DNA of 50,322 nt, taken from the NCBI GenBank assembly GCA_035628645.1, contig DASPJL010000082.1:1-50322 (forward strand), written 5' to 3'. Below are positions 33,382 to 41,393 of this stretch, piece after piece. Source of the stretch: DASPJL01 sp035628645. GTDB lineage: Bacteria; Bacteroidota; Bacteroidia; Cytophagales; Cyclobacteriaceae. Below the pieces are notes generated by a model. It was given only the letters and a program-made list of their open reading frames with translations. It did not search any database and was not told where the DNA came from. The stretch's first letter is position 1. Each line of letters opens with the position of its first letter. A program made the position numbers and the translations under genes.

Positions 33382-33978
33382 ATGATAAAAGGTATGATTC
33401 AGCAATCAAAATATCATGTTACCAAGGAAGAAATGGATAAAGAACATGATATTGTGGAGCAGGCAAAGATCGATCCTTCCAAGTTCTCTATACTTTACAA
33501 TAAATACTATGCTCAGATTTTTCGTTTTCTTTACCAACGGGTGAATGATAAAGAAACCGCTTTTGATTTTACTTCCCAGGTGTTTTTGAAAGCTATGGTA
33601 AATCTGCCTAAATATAAATATAGAGGTGTGCCGTTTTCATCGTGGTTGTATAGGATAGCCCACAATGAAATTAACCTGGTTTTCAGGAAAAAGATAGTGG
33701 CAAGGACCGTAAATATTGAAACAGAACATTTAAATTCAATAATCGAAGAAATAGAAGAGGACGAAAATGGCCTGGAAAAATATCAAGGCATTTTAATTGA
33801 AGTTATTGCGGATCTTCCTGCTGCAGAGCTTGAAATTATAGAGATGAGGTTTTTCGAAAAAAGGCCTTTTAAGGAAATAGCCGAAATTCTTGAAATTACT
33901 GAAAACAATGCCAAAGTAAAAGTATACAGGCTTTTAGATAAGCTAAGGAAAAGAATAACCACAGGAAAAAGGAAATGA
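33382..33978 (+). CDS. ECF-like RNA polymerase sigma factor
   Basis: 198 residues, sigma-70 family. Region 2 begins with FSILYNKYYAQIFRFLYQRV and holds the DFTSQVFLKAMVNLPKYK and PFSSWLYRIAHNEINLVFRKK segments. Region 4 follows (LEIIEMRFFEKRPFKEIAEILEITENNAKVKVYRL). There are no regions 1 or 3, as in ECF sigmas. It probably switches on an alternative regulon. Its stop overlaps the start of a small membrane protein gene by four bases, in the position usually taken by an anti-sigma factor. Confidence 0.92.
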   Translation: MIKGMIQQSKYHVTKEEMDKEHDIVEQAKIDPSKFSILYNKYYAQIFRFLYQRVNDKETAFDFTSQVFLKAMVNLPKYKYRGVPFSSWLYRIAHNEINLVFRKKIVARTVNIETEHLNSIIEEIEEDENGLEKYQGILIEVIADLPAAELEIIEMRFFEKRPFKEIAEILEITENNAKVKVYRLLDKLRKRITTGKRK

Positions 33979-34238
33979 CAAAATATAAAGTAAATATTAA
34001 CAGACCCAAAGTAAGCGCCGATGAGATCGGTCAGAATATGGACTTTAATATTGTTTTAAAGAAATATAAAAGAGAGAAACATAGTGCTTTAAAGATTAAT
34101 TGGCTCATCATTTATATTATAATTCTTGTTGTATTACTTGCCGCATTTTTTGCAGTCAGGGTTATTAACGATGAGGAAAATAAAGGAAAGGAGAAAAAGA
34201 CTGAGGCAGGAAAGGTGGAAATGTTAGATTTCGAATGA
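33975..34238 (+). CDS. Small single-span membrane protein coupled to the sigma gene
   Basis: 87 residues. A cytoplasmic N-terminal segment of about 40 residues (KYKVNINRPKVSADEIGQNMDF), one membrane helix (about 43-67, INWLIIYIIILVVLLAAFFAV), and a charged tail (DEENKGKEKKTEAGKVEMLD). There is no zinc-binding anti-sigma motif. The ATGA overlap with the sigma factor gene and the topology invite an anti-sigma role, but this is inference. A terminator-like hairpin lies downstream. Confidence 0.8.
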   Translation: MTKYKVNINRPKVSADEIGQNMDFNIVLKKYKREKHSALKINWLIIYIIILVVLLAAFFAVRVINDEENKGKEKKTEAGKVEMLDFE

Positions 34239-34584
34239 TCGATTTGTGTAAAAGTATATAAAACCTTTAAATTTTTTAAACGGAATAGCTTTTCTGAAGA
34301 CCTTAGAATTAGAAAAAATGTAATAGGGAGCGATCTTGTCGCTCCTTATTATTTTGTGTCGTTGTATTAACCCTTAATAAAGAACTGATTGGGAAACCAG
34401 TTCTTTTGAATGTAAACGTGGATTTTATTCTTTTATGATTTTTATTGTTTGAAGTAACCCACTTTTATTTGGTATTGCCCGCCCATAATAAGATTTTTTC
34501 TAATAATGCTTTTTAATTGAAGCCATATATATTTCCTCTCGTATAAGAAATTATCTTTTATTAAGAATTGTAAATATTTAGGCT
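34239..34584. other. Intergenic region with two hairpins
   Basis: 346 AT-rich bases containing the two terminator-like hairpins and the promoter region of the next gene. No small gene or RNA is identified. Confidence 0.45.
34325..34355 (+). terminator. Terminator after the sigma/membrane protein pair
   Basis: AGGGAGCGA / TCGCTCCTT hairpin (one G-T pair, loop of five), followed by T/A-rich sequence, about 90 bases beyond the stop. A second hairpin, AAGAACTG / CAGTTCTT, at about 34380-34407 may add to it. Confidence 0.7.
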
Positions 34585-35745
34585 ATGATAAAGACAAAGG
34601 GAAATGAAGAATTAAAACAGAAATTGATAAAACTTAACAGCCAAACCAATTATCCGTCAGTTACCATTCTTTTTCCTGTAAACCAGGGAGAATTCGGGAA
34701 CGGCAACAGCAGTCAAAAGCTTATCAAAGATCTATTAAGGGAAGTTAATCAAAAGCTTTCGGAATCATCTTACCGGCAAGAAGTGGAGGCAGTAAAGCAA
34801 AAATTAGATACAATAGCTGACAATATAAGATTTGAAGCGGATACAAAGGGGGTAGCAGTTTTTATTTCTTCCGATCATTATGAAATTGTTCCACTACCTT
34901 TTACAATTGAATCCAGGGCTTTAGTGGGCTATGGTTTTCATGTAAGGGATCTGGTTTTTGCTATGAATAGCCTTGAAGAATATATGGTTCTTCACATCAG
35001 TGAAAAAAGAGTGCTTACACTCAGAGGCTCCGGCGAACAATTGTCTGAGATTAAAATACCTGACATGCCAGAGTCCATTTTTGAAATGGGAACCTACTCA
35101 GATGATGTGCGATATACAGACCAGCATGTTTCTGTGAGTGGTAATTCAAATTTCGTTGCTCAAGGTGAACAGGATGATACTCTTTCTAAATTAACTAACT
35201 ACATCAATAAGATTGACAATGCTTTAGCCAAATACCTGGGGCAGGAAAACATCAGGTTTGTGTTGTTGGGGGTAGAAAGAAATCATGGATACTTTAAAAA
35301 GTTGTCAAAAAACCTGGATAAACAGTTAACTGGTATTTATGGCAATTATGACCATTACTCTCACCGGGCAATTGCAGAACTGGTATGGCCTGAAGTTCAC
35401 AAAAAAATAGCCGAAGAAAAGGAAGGATATCTCAGACAACTTGATGAAGCTGTTGGAAGAAAGCAATCAATAAGCGGCATTTCTCAAGCATGGCAAGCTG
35501 CTGCCGAAGGAAGGGTAAAAACCCTGATTGTGGAAAAAGAATATCAATGTCCGGCAATTTTATCAGACGACGGTTTTCGGATAGATCTAAGGGTTGACGG
35601 CGCAGAAGTTACCCCAGACAAGTTAAAGGAAGATGCAGTGGATGACCTGATCGAACTCGTACTAAGTAAGGGCGGAGATATAGTATTTGTGGAAAACGGT
35701 AAACTGGAAACGCATCAACACCTCGCTGCAATTACAAGATACTGA
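34585..35745 (+). CDS. baeRF3-like protein (eRF1-related fold)
   Basis: 386 residues, soluble. The N-terminal part with YPSVTILFPVNQ, the KGVAVFISSDHYEIVPLPFTIESRALVG segment, and LEEYMVLHISEKRVLTLRGSG match the bacterial release-factor-like (baeRF3) family, related to the archaeo-eukaryotic eRF1. Some members are thought to act in ribosome rescue or hibernation; no function is proven. The next two small genes are downstream on the same strand (68 bases to the DUF6496 gene, then a four-base overlap), so it probably heads a three-gene operon. Confidence 0.75.
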   Translation: MIKTKGNEELKQKLIKLNSQTNYPSVTILFPVNQGEFGNGNSSQKLIKDLLREVNQKLSESSYRQEVEAVKQKLDTIADNIRFEADTKGVAVFISSDHYEIVPLPFTIESRALVGYGFHVRDLVFAMNSLEEYMVLHISEKRVLTLRGSGEQLSEIKIPDMPESIFEMGTYSDDVRYTDQHVSVSGNSNFVAQGEQDDTLSKLTNYINKIDNALAKYLGQENIRFVLLGVERNHGYFKKLSKNLDKQLTGIYGNYDHYSHRAIAELVWPEVHKKIAEEKEGYLRQLDEAVGRKQSISGISQAWQAAAEGRVKTLIVEKEYQCPAILSDDGFRIDLRVDGAEVTPDKLKEDAVDDLIELVLSKGGDIVFVENGKLETHQHLAAITRY

Positions 35746-35812
35746 CACGATTAATAGGAGGGATTAAAGCAAATAACTTTCAGTGCATATTACATAAATA
35801 AAATTGGAAACT

Positions 35813-35998
35813 ATGGCAAAGTATGGAAAGAAAGCCCAGGAGGAAGTCGGTGAAGCGGTTCATGAAATGAAGGAGGGTAAGCTTAAAACAGGAACCGGAA
35901 AGAAAGTAACAAGCCGAAAACAGGCAATTGCAATAGGCTTGTCGGAAGCCCGTGAAAAAGGCGCCAAAGTACCTGAAAAGAAAGGAGGGAAAAAATGA
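35813..35998 (+). CDS. DUF6496 small basic protein
   Basis: 61 residues, very rich in Lys and Gly. Marks are MAKYGKKAQEEVGEAVHEMKEG, then SRKQAIAIGLSEAREKG and a basic end. The family is common next to stress genes and its role is unknown; the basic composition suggests nucleic-acid binding. The start is set at ATG 35813; a TTG three codons earlier is less likely. It overlaps the lipoprotein gene by four bases. Confidence 0.8.
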   Translation: MAKYGKKAQEEVGEAVHEMKEGKLKTGTGKKVTSRKQAIAIGLSEAREKGAKVPEKKGGKK

Positions 35999-36309
35999 AA
36001 CAGCTGTTAATATTATTTTTTATTGTCCTTGTAATTGCAGGATGCAATACAAAGCAAGGAACCCAGGAACCTACTGTAGATAGCCGGCTGAATCCAGCAG
36101 AGCTTCCGGTAGATTCTGTAGGGGCCTCAACAGATATGGCAGATAATGCAGCAACGGATTCCAATAAAACCGGCGACCCTATGATGCCTCCGGGCAAATC
36201 TGATCTCCAGGTAGGGGGCGATGACGGAACCGATAAAGCCATAAGTTCGGACGGAAATTATGTGGAAGGAGACAAGCAGAAAGAAACTGGACATAAAAAT
36301 GAAAAGTAA
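35995..36309 (+). CDS. Small lipoprotein, Asp/Asn-rich
   Basis: 104 residues. Signal peptide MKQLLILFFIVLVIAGC with lipobox VIAGC, then a low-complexity hydrophilic region (TDMADNAATDSNKTGDPMMPP). It has no fold motif and is likely a flexible outer-membrane or periplasmic lipoprotein. It is translationally coupled to the DUF6496 gene by ATGA, and ends at a hairpin. Confidence 0.78.
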   Translation: MKQLLILFFIVLVIAGCNTKQGTQEPTVDSRLNPAELPVDSVGASTDMADNAATDSNKTGDPMMPPGKSDLQVGGDDGTDKAISSDGNYVEGDKQKETGHKNEK

Positions 36310-36316
36310 AAAATTT

Positions 36317-36350
36317 GAGCTAATCGAAATAGGAACCGGTTAGCTCTTTT
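36317..36350 (+). terminator. Terminator after the lipoprotein gene
   Basis: GAGCTAA / TTAGCTC stem, 16-base loop, T-run TTTT. It converges with the DUF486 gene. Confidence 0.65.
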
Positions 36351-36351
36351 C

Positions 36352-36723
36352 TTACCATTTCTTAAATATAAAGAACACTGCAAGTACAATAAATACAAAG
36401 CCAATAATATGGTTCCACGCCAGTTTTTCTGTTTTAAAAACATATAGAGTGACCAGCGTAAAGACAACCAGGGAAATGACTTCCTGGATTGTTTTAAGTT
36501 CAAATAAAGAGAAAGGCCCGCCATTTTCTTTATAGCCTATTTTATTGGCTGGAACCTGGAAAATATATTCAAAAAGCGCCAACCCCCAACTTATAAGAAT
36601 TACACTTACAATTCCCAGACCCTGTAAAAAGGTTATTTTTTTGAATTGCAAATGCCCGTACCAGGCGAAAGTCATGAATACATTTGATAAAATCAGGAGG
36701 AGAATAGTGTACAACCCTTTCAT
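36352..36723 (-). CDS. DUF486/DMT-like membrane protein
   Basis: 123 residues with four membrane helices, similar to small drug/metabolite transporter-type proteins. The N-terminus (MKGLYTILLLILSNVFMTFAWYGHLQFK) and the GLALFEYIFQVPANKIGY loop match DUF486. Substrate unknown. It converges on the lipoprotein operon. Confidence 0.85.
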   Translation of the reverse strand: MKGLYTILLLILSNVFMTFAWYGHLQFKKITFLQGLGIVSVILISWGLALFEYIFQVPANKIGYKENGGPFSLFELKTIQEVISLVVFTLVTLYVFKTEKLAWNHIIGFVFIVLAVFFIFKKW

Positions 36724-37008
36724 ATGTTATAATCTGTTTTTTTAATGGACATATGGAATTCGCATGATATTCATCCTCGTTTGGGTATGCTTCTGTTTTA
36801 TGCTCATTTCATATTACAAAAAACAGCAACTTATATAAAATTGATTAAAGTGTATTACTTCAGACGGCTTTTCTTTTCTAAAACTTGCATTGGTATTTTA
36901 TTAATAAAAAGTTTAATAATATTAATGACATACCAAGTAACTTGTGGATTCAAAGAGCAGAAATATTTTCTTTAACTCAAAATCTTTTAAAAATACTATT
37001 AAAAAGAT

Positions 37009-37383
37009 ATGGTAAGAATTTTCATAACAGCCTTTTTAATTGGTATGCTGCACTTTAGCTGTAATTCTCAGAGTATGGTTGATGTGTTTAAAAGCGTAGG
37101 CTTATTTGGTGGGAAGAGAGGTGAGCTTTGTAAACCCAAAGCCACTTATCAGGAATCACATAAGCCCTATTCTAAAAGGCGAATGAAAGTAAAGTCTTCC
37201 CTGCCGCCTTATCAATACATTTATAATTCTAAAAGTGCAGCGCCACCAAGAACTTCCGATTCAACTCCGGAAAGCAAAGCACCTCCTGAGGCCAAAACAT
37301 CAAATCAAAATCAGAAAAAAGATGGACTTATGACCAGTACAAAACAAAGGTCCACACCTGATTCTAAAGGTAGTCCTCCGTAA
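37009..37383 (+). CDS. Small lipoprotein-like protein, hypothetical
   Basis: 124 residues. It begins with a hydrophobic signal (FITAFLIGMLHFSC) and a lipobox-like LHFSC, followed by a short conserved region (MVDVFKSVGLFGGKRGELC). After residue 60 it is Ser/Pro/Lys-rich and probably unstructured. Unrecognised. It stands alone and is ended by a perfect hairpin. Confidence 0.65.
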   Translation: MVRIFITAFLIGMLHFSCNSQSMVDVFKSVGLFGGKRGELCKPKATYQESHKPYSKRRMKVKSSLPPYQYIYNSKSAAPPRTSDSTPESKAPPEAKTSNQNQKKDGLMTSTKQRSTPDSKGSPP

Positions 37384-37418
37384 ATCGGTTTTAAGTGGTA
37401 TTGTGTTCGAAGAAATAT

Positions 37419-37460
37419 ATAAATGAAAAGAAGAACTGAATAGTTCTTCTTTTCATTTAT
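37419..37460 (+). terminator. Bidirectional terminator with 19-base perfect stem
   Basis: ATAAATGAAAAGAAGAACT pairs with AGTTCTTCTTTTCATTTAT around a four-base loop, between the convergent 37009 and 37492 genes. Confidence 0.88.
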
Positions 37461-37491
37461 CATTTTTATAAAAACAACTTTATTAAGAAGT

Positions 37492-37905
37492 TCAAATAGC
37501 CAACTGCAAATGCTTTTCTTCTACTCTTTTGATCGTATTCTCCTTTGTATCCTTAATGAAATATTCCCAGGCTCCTTTATAATTATTGATAGATCTTTCA
37601 ATAATTCCAGTAAATACCTGAAAGTCTTTTTCATTACTATATTTTACTGAATCTCCAGCCTTAAATCTGTTTTTCCCTTTTGTAGTGGGAAGAACCTCTA
37701 TATTCAGTCCCAAATACTTTTCGCCAACTCTTTTCACAGAATTGTCCTTTATATCTTTTACTAAATACTGCCAGCCTCCTTTATAATAAATGGGATGTTC
37801 AACTATTCCATTAAAATTTTTAAAGTCCATTCCATCTCTATAATGAACAGCGTCGCCTGTTTTGAAGATGTTGTTGCCTTCTATAGGTTGTATAAGTTTT
37901 TCCAT
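37492..37905 (-). CDS. Hypothetical protein with two tandem KOW/SH3-like repeats
   Basis: 137 residues made of two copies of one unit: about 11-66 (NIFKTGDAVHYRDGMDF..) and about 78-133 (NRFKAGDSVKYSNEKDF..). Both contain the pattern F.GI.E, a YKG(G/A)W(Q/E)Y stretch, and VKDIKDNSVKRV or IKDTKENTIKRV. The GD-V-Y start is typical of small beta-barrels. It is cytoplasmic. Function unknown; RNA or protein binding by analogy to SH3-like folds is a guess. It is monocistronic. Confidence 0.75.
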   Translation of the reverse strand: MEKLIQPIEGNNIFKTGDAVHYRDGMDFKNFNGIVEHPIYYKGGWQYLVKDIKDNSVKRVGEKYLGLNIEVLPTTKGKNRFKAGDSVKYSNEKDFQVFTGIIERSINNYKGAWEYFIKDTKENTIKRVEEKHLQLAI

Positions 37906-38272
37906 TGCTTTTAATTTTATTTAAAGATAATAAAGTATTAATACTAATTAACCTTTAAATAATTATAGTAAGCACCAAAGTAATGATTCATTTACTTAAT
38001 AAATTTTCTTTCCTTAAACTTTTGAAAATGTAAGGATTAAACAGGTCAAAGGAGGTAGACGCACTCATACTTTATTTTGAAATAGAGTTACGGGCCAAGG
38101 GTTTCACCCGATATTAGCATCAGTCATCTGTAAGCGGAAGGAATTTACCTTGCTTGATTTAATTTTACTTATATCAAACATGTTTATGATGAAAATGGAT
38201 TATTAAGGTCGAAAAGATTGTATTTTTTGTTTTTCCAACAGCCCACAATATCTTTTCAAGTGCTCTTATAAT
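37906..38272. other. Intergenic region between corA and the repeat protein gene
   Basis: 367 bases with an ordinary AT-rich composition. A weak stem AAAGATTGT / ACAATATCTTT around 38212-38257 may terminate corA. I see no gene or clear riboswitch. Confidence 0.4.
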
Positions 38273-39244
38273 CTATAACCAACCGGCACGTTTAAAGCGC
38301 CAATATAGAAAGGAACATATTAAGAAGGTGAATACAAGCACGAATGGGTAGCCGTAATACCATTCCAACTCAGGAATAAACTGGAAGTTCATTCCATAGA
38401 TTCCCGCAATCATAGTAGGAATCCCGAGGAGGGCCGCCCAGCCGGCAAAACGTTTGGATACATCATTTTGGGAAATTGAAATAAGAGAAAAATTGACTTC
38501 CAGCACACTGGTTAACAATTCGCGGATATTATCTACCATCTCATTGATCCGAATGGTATGATCATAAATGTCCCGGAAATAAGGCCTGGTTTCTTCGGGA
38601 ATCAAATATACATCCATTCTGAAAAGACGATTGCAAATATCTATTAACGGAGAAATGGCACGCTTTACTTGTAATAATTCCCTTTTCAGCTGGTAGATCT
38701 GCGTTATGGTTTCGCGATTTGCTTTGCCTTCAAATACATGACCTTCAAGCCTTTCCAGTTCTTCGTCAAGTTTACTTACTGCTGGAAAGTATTGATCCAC
38801 TATTGAATCCATCACGGCATAAAGAGGGAAGCTTGGCCCCTTATGCATTAGCTCGGGTGCGGCTTCACATCTGGACCTAACTGTTGCATATGACAATGTA
38901 GAACCATGGCGTATCGTAATAAGGAAGTTTCTACCTACGAAGAAATGTGTTTCCCCAAATAGGATTTTACCATTCACTATTTGAGCGGTACGAAGAACGA
39001 TAAAAAGCGTGTCACCATACGTTTCAATTTTAGGCCGTTGATGTGCCCGGTGTGCATCTTCAATTGCCAGATCATGTAATCCAAATTCAAGCTGTGCCTT
39101 TGCAAGCAGCTCTTCATCAGGCTCATGAAGTCCGATCCATACAAACTTGTCTTCCTCACGAAGCATTTGCTGTATTTCGTCGAGTTTTACTTCGGGTAAA
39201 CGACGTCCTTTTGAATAAGCTGCACAATTTATAACCGAACTCAT
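38273..39244 (-). CDS. corA: Magnesium/cobalt transporter CorA
   Basis: 323 residues, pentameric divalent-cation channel in the inner membrane. The long N-terminal cytoplasmic domain leads into two membrane helices at the C-terminus, separated by the selectivity motif GMN (about 284-286, GIYGMNFQF). The final KRAGWL tail with basic residues is typical. Length is normal. It is monocistronic; its start at MSSVINCAAYSKG is a good fit. Confidence 0.95.
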   Translation of the reverse strand: MSSVINCAAYSKGRRLPEVKLDEIQQMLREEDKFVWIGLHEPDEELLAKAQLEFGLHDLAIEDAHRAHQRPKIETYGDTLFIVLRTAQIVNGKILFGETHFFVGRNFLITIRHGSTLSYATVRSRCEAAPELMHKGPSFPLYAVMDSIVDQYFPAVSKLDEELERLEGHVFEGKANRETITQIYQLKRELLQVKRAISPLIDICNRLFRMDVYLIPEETRPYFRDIYDHTIRINEMVDNIRELLTSVLEVNFSLISISQNDVSKRFAGWAALLGIPTMIAGIYGMNFQFIPELEWYYGYPFVLVFTFLICSFLYWRFKRAGWL

Positions 39245-39441
39245 CAGAATTTTATTAAGTATTGATTACCTACGGAATTCACCTTTTAAATGTCAATTTT
39301 CCAAAGAAGTTTCTTAATATGGTTCAAGGGAGGCTAAAATTCTTTCAATACAGACGAAAAGTAAAACAGAGGAAAGTCGATGCCTTGAATTTTAGATTTA
39401 TTTTCTGATAATTATTTAAAAAAAAATTATCTTTACTATTT

Positions 39442-39461
39442 TTATGCCAACGTTGGCATAA
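39442..39461. promoter_or_regulatory. Perfect 20-bp palindrome, candidate LacI-type operator
   Basis: TTATGCCAACGTTGGCATAA is its own reverse complement with a central CG, the hallmark of LacI/GalR-family operators. It ends 11 bases before the start codon of the DUF1080 gene, in a position to block transcription. No LacI-family gene is in the window. Confidence 0.6.
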
Positions 39462-39472
39462 ACTCACTGTAA

Positions 39473-41371
39473 ATGAATTCTTATAAAATGCTTTCTCGTC
39501 TTTTTTGTTTTGTTGCCTGCATTTTCATTGTAATCGCAAATCTTCAGGCTCAGCCTTATTTGCCTTATTCTACCATTCCATTAAATAACCTTGATTTGTT
39601 CAGAAAAACAGGTGATAACTGGAAAATAGCCAACGATGTTTTTTATGATTATAAGCAATCTGGAAAAGGAAAAATAGAGCCTGGCACAGGTATTCTGGTA
39701 AATGATCTTTCAGGAAAGAGCAACGATCATTTGTTTACTAAAATGGAGCATGGCGATATTGAAATTGAGCTTGATTTTATGATGGAAAAAGGCTCTAATG
39801 CTGGTATTTATCTTCAGGGACGTTATGAAATCCAGATGTTTGACAGTTGGGGTGAAAAGAGACCGAAAGTGACTGACAACGGAGCGATCTATCAAAGATG
39901 GGACGAAAGCAGACCGGAAGAAAAGAAAGGATATGAGGGTCATCCACCAACTCAGAATTTAAGTAAAGCTCCTGGGTTATGGCAACATTATAAGATCATT
40001 TTCAGAGCGCCACGGTTTAATGAAAAAGGTGAAAAAACAGAAAACGCCCGTTTTGTAAAGGTCATTCATAATGGCGTAACCATCCACGAAAATACAGAAT
40101 TATACGGTCCAACCCGGGCGGCTGCATTTGAGGATGAAAAACCATTGGGTCCTTTGATGATACAAGGCGATCATGGTCCTGTAGCCATCAGAAATATTAG
40201 GTATAAGGCATACGGGAATGAGCCTGTTAAACTTTCCAATCTTAACCTTAGTGCTTATGAGGGTAAATTTGAATCTTTTACAGATTTGGATTCCAGTACA
40301 CCAAAAAATCAATACACAATAGATTTACTTGCTCATTCAGCTCCGGGCAGTAAAGAAAATTTTGGTGGAAAAATTAAAGGTCAGATAATTCTTCCAGCCA
40401 CCGGAACCTATTTTTTCAAATTAAGCTTGGGTTGGATTCCTTCGGAAGTAAACCTTAATGTCTTGAATGGAGCAGGAAAACTTGAGATAGGCGGTAAGGA
40501 GATATTTACCATCGATGGAAAAGAGGGAGGAGAGGCTTCCGCTACTGTTGAACTTAGGGCAGGTACCTACCCGTTTGAGCTATCTTATTATAAAAATTTC
40601 CCTTTATGGTATGCCAGAACCAACGACATAAGTTTAGCAGTCGAAGGTCCCGGAGTTCCTTATGCCTATTTAAATGCAATAATTCCGGAAGTTGATCCCG
40701 TAGGAAACATAAATCTTCTGGCAGAAGGCAAACCAGTGATGCAAAGAAGTTTTATAAATCATAAGGGTAAAAAGAAAACCAAAGTAATTTCGGTAGGGGA
40801 GCCTGGATTTGTAAATTATTCCTATGATCTTCAGCATGGCGCTTTACTTCAGATTTGGAGGGGCGACTTTTTACAAACCACTCCAATGTGGCATGGAAGA
40901 GGAGAAACTCAGCTGGCCATTCCTTTGGGAAGCGTAATAGAATTTTCTGGAAAACCTACAGTTGCGATTTTGGAAAATAAAAATTCTGTTTGGCCCGATT
41001 CTAATGCTACTTATAACTATTTAGGCTATGATATTGACGAAAACTCCCGCCCGGTTTTTAAATATTCTATTGAAGAGATAAGTGTAAAAGAATATTTTGA
41101 GACAGCGGAGGAAGGAAAAAGGATCACACATGCTATAGTTGTAGAAAAAGGAAATGCTAAAAAAGATATTTGGTGTAAGATCGCAGAGGGAAAGAAAATA
41201 CAGAAACTTCCGAATGGCGCTTATGCAATCGATGATAAATCTTATTATATCGAACTGGCAGGAAAACAAACGCCTGTTGTCCGGGCTACCAATAACAATT
41301 CCCAGGAACTGCTTCTACCGGTTGATTCTAAAGGCAATACTGCTTCCATAAAATATTCCATTATCTGGTAA
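39473..41371 (+). CDS. Secreted DUF1080 (3-keto-disaccharide hydrolase-like) protein
   Basis: 632 residues with a signal peptide (LFCFVACIFIVIANLQAQ). The DUF1080 domain (about 60-265) is a concanavalin-like jelly roll with NWKIANDVFY, GDIEIELDFMMEKGSNAGIYLQGRYEIQMFD and the GPLMIQGDHGPVAIRNIRY end strand. DUF1080 proteins include hydrolases of 3-keto-sugars. A PA14-like region follows (about 300-400, GTYFFKLSLGW), then a C-terminal beta-rich part. A LacI-type operator lies just upstream, and the next gene starts 22 bases after its stop, so the two form an operon for carbohydrate oxidation or cleavage. Confidence 0.85.
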   Translation: MNSYKMLSRLFCFVACIFIVIANLQAQPYLPYSTIPLNNLDLFRKTGDNWKIANDVFYDYKQSGKGKIEPGTGILVNDLSGKSNDHLFTKMEHGDIEIELDFMMEKGSNAGIYLQGRYEIQMFDSWGEKRPKVTDNGAIYQRWDESRPEEKKGYEGHPPTQNLSKAPGLWQHYKIIFRAPRFNEKGEKTENARFVKVIHNGVTIHENTELYGPTRAAAFEDEKPLGPLMIQGDHGPVAIRNIRYKAYGNEPVKLSNLNLSAYEGKFESFTDLDSSTPKNQYTIDLLAHSAPGSKENFGGKIKGQIILPATGTYFFKLSLGWIPSEVNLNVLNGAGKLEIGGKEIFTIDGKEGGEASATVELRAGTYPFELSYYKNFPLWYARTNDISLAVEGPGVPYAYLNAIIPEVDPVGNINLLAEGKPVMQRSFINHKGKKKTKVISVGEPGFVNYSYDLQHGALLQIWRGDFLQTTPMWHGRGETQLAIPLGSVIEFSGKPTVAILENKNSVWPDSNATYNYLGYDIDENSRPVFKYSIEEISVKEYFETAEEGKRITHAIVVEKGNAKKDIWCKIAEGKKIQKLPNGAYAIDDKSYYIELAGKQTPVVRATNNNSQELLLPVDSKGNTASIKYSIIW

Positions 41372-41393
41372 TTATCCCTTCTGAAAAAGCATC

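Noticed and set aside
36745..36975. 76-codon plus-strand frame
   Set aside because: Composition (Phe, Leu, Ile, Tyr, Lys runs) follows AT-rich sequence, and no helix pattern or neighbour supports a gene.
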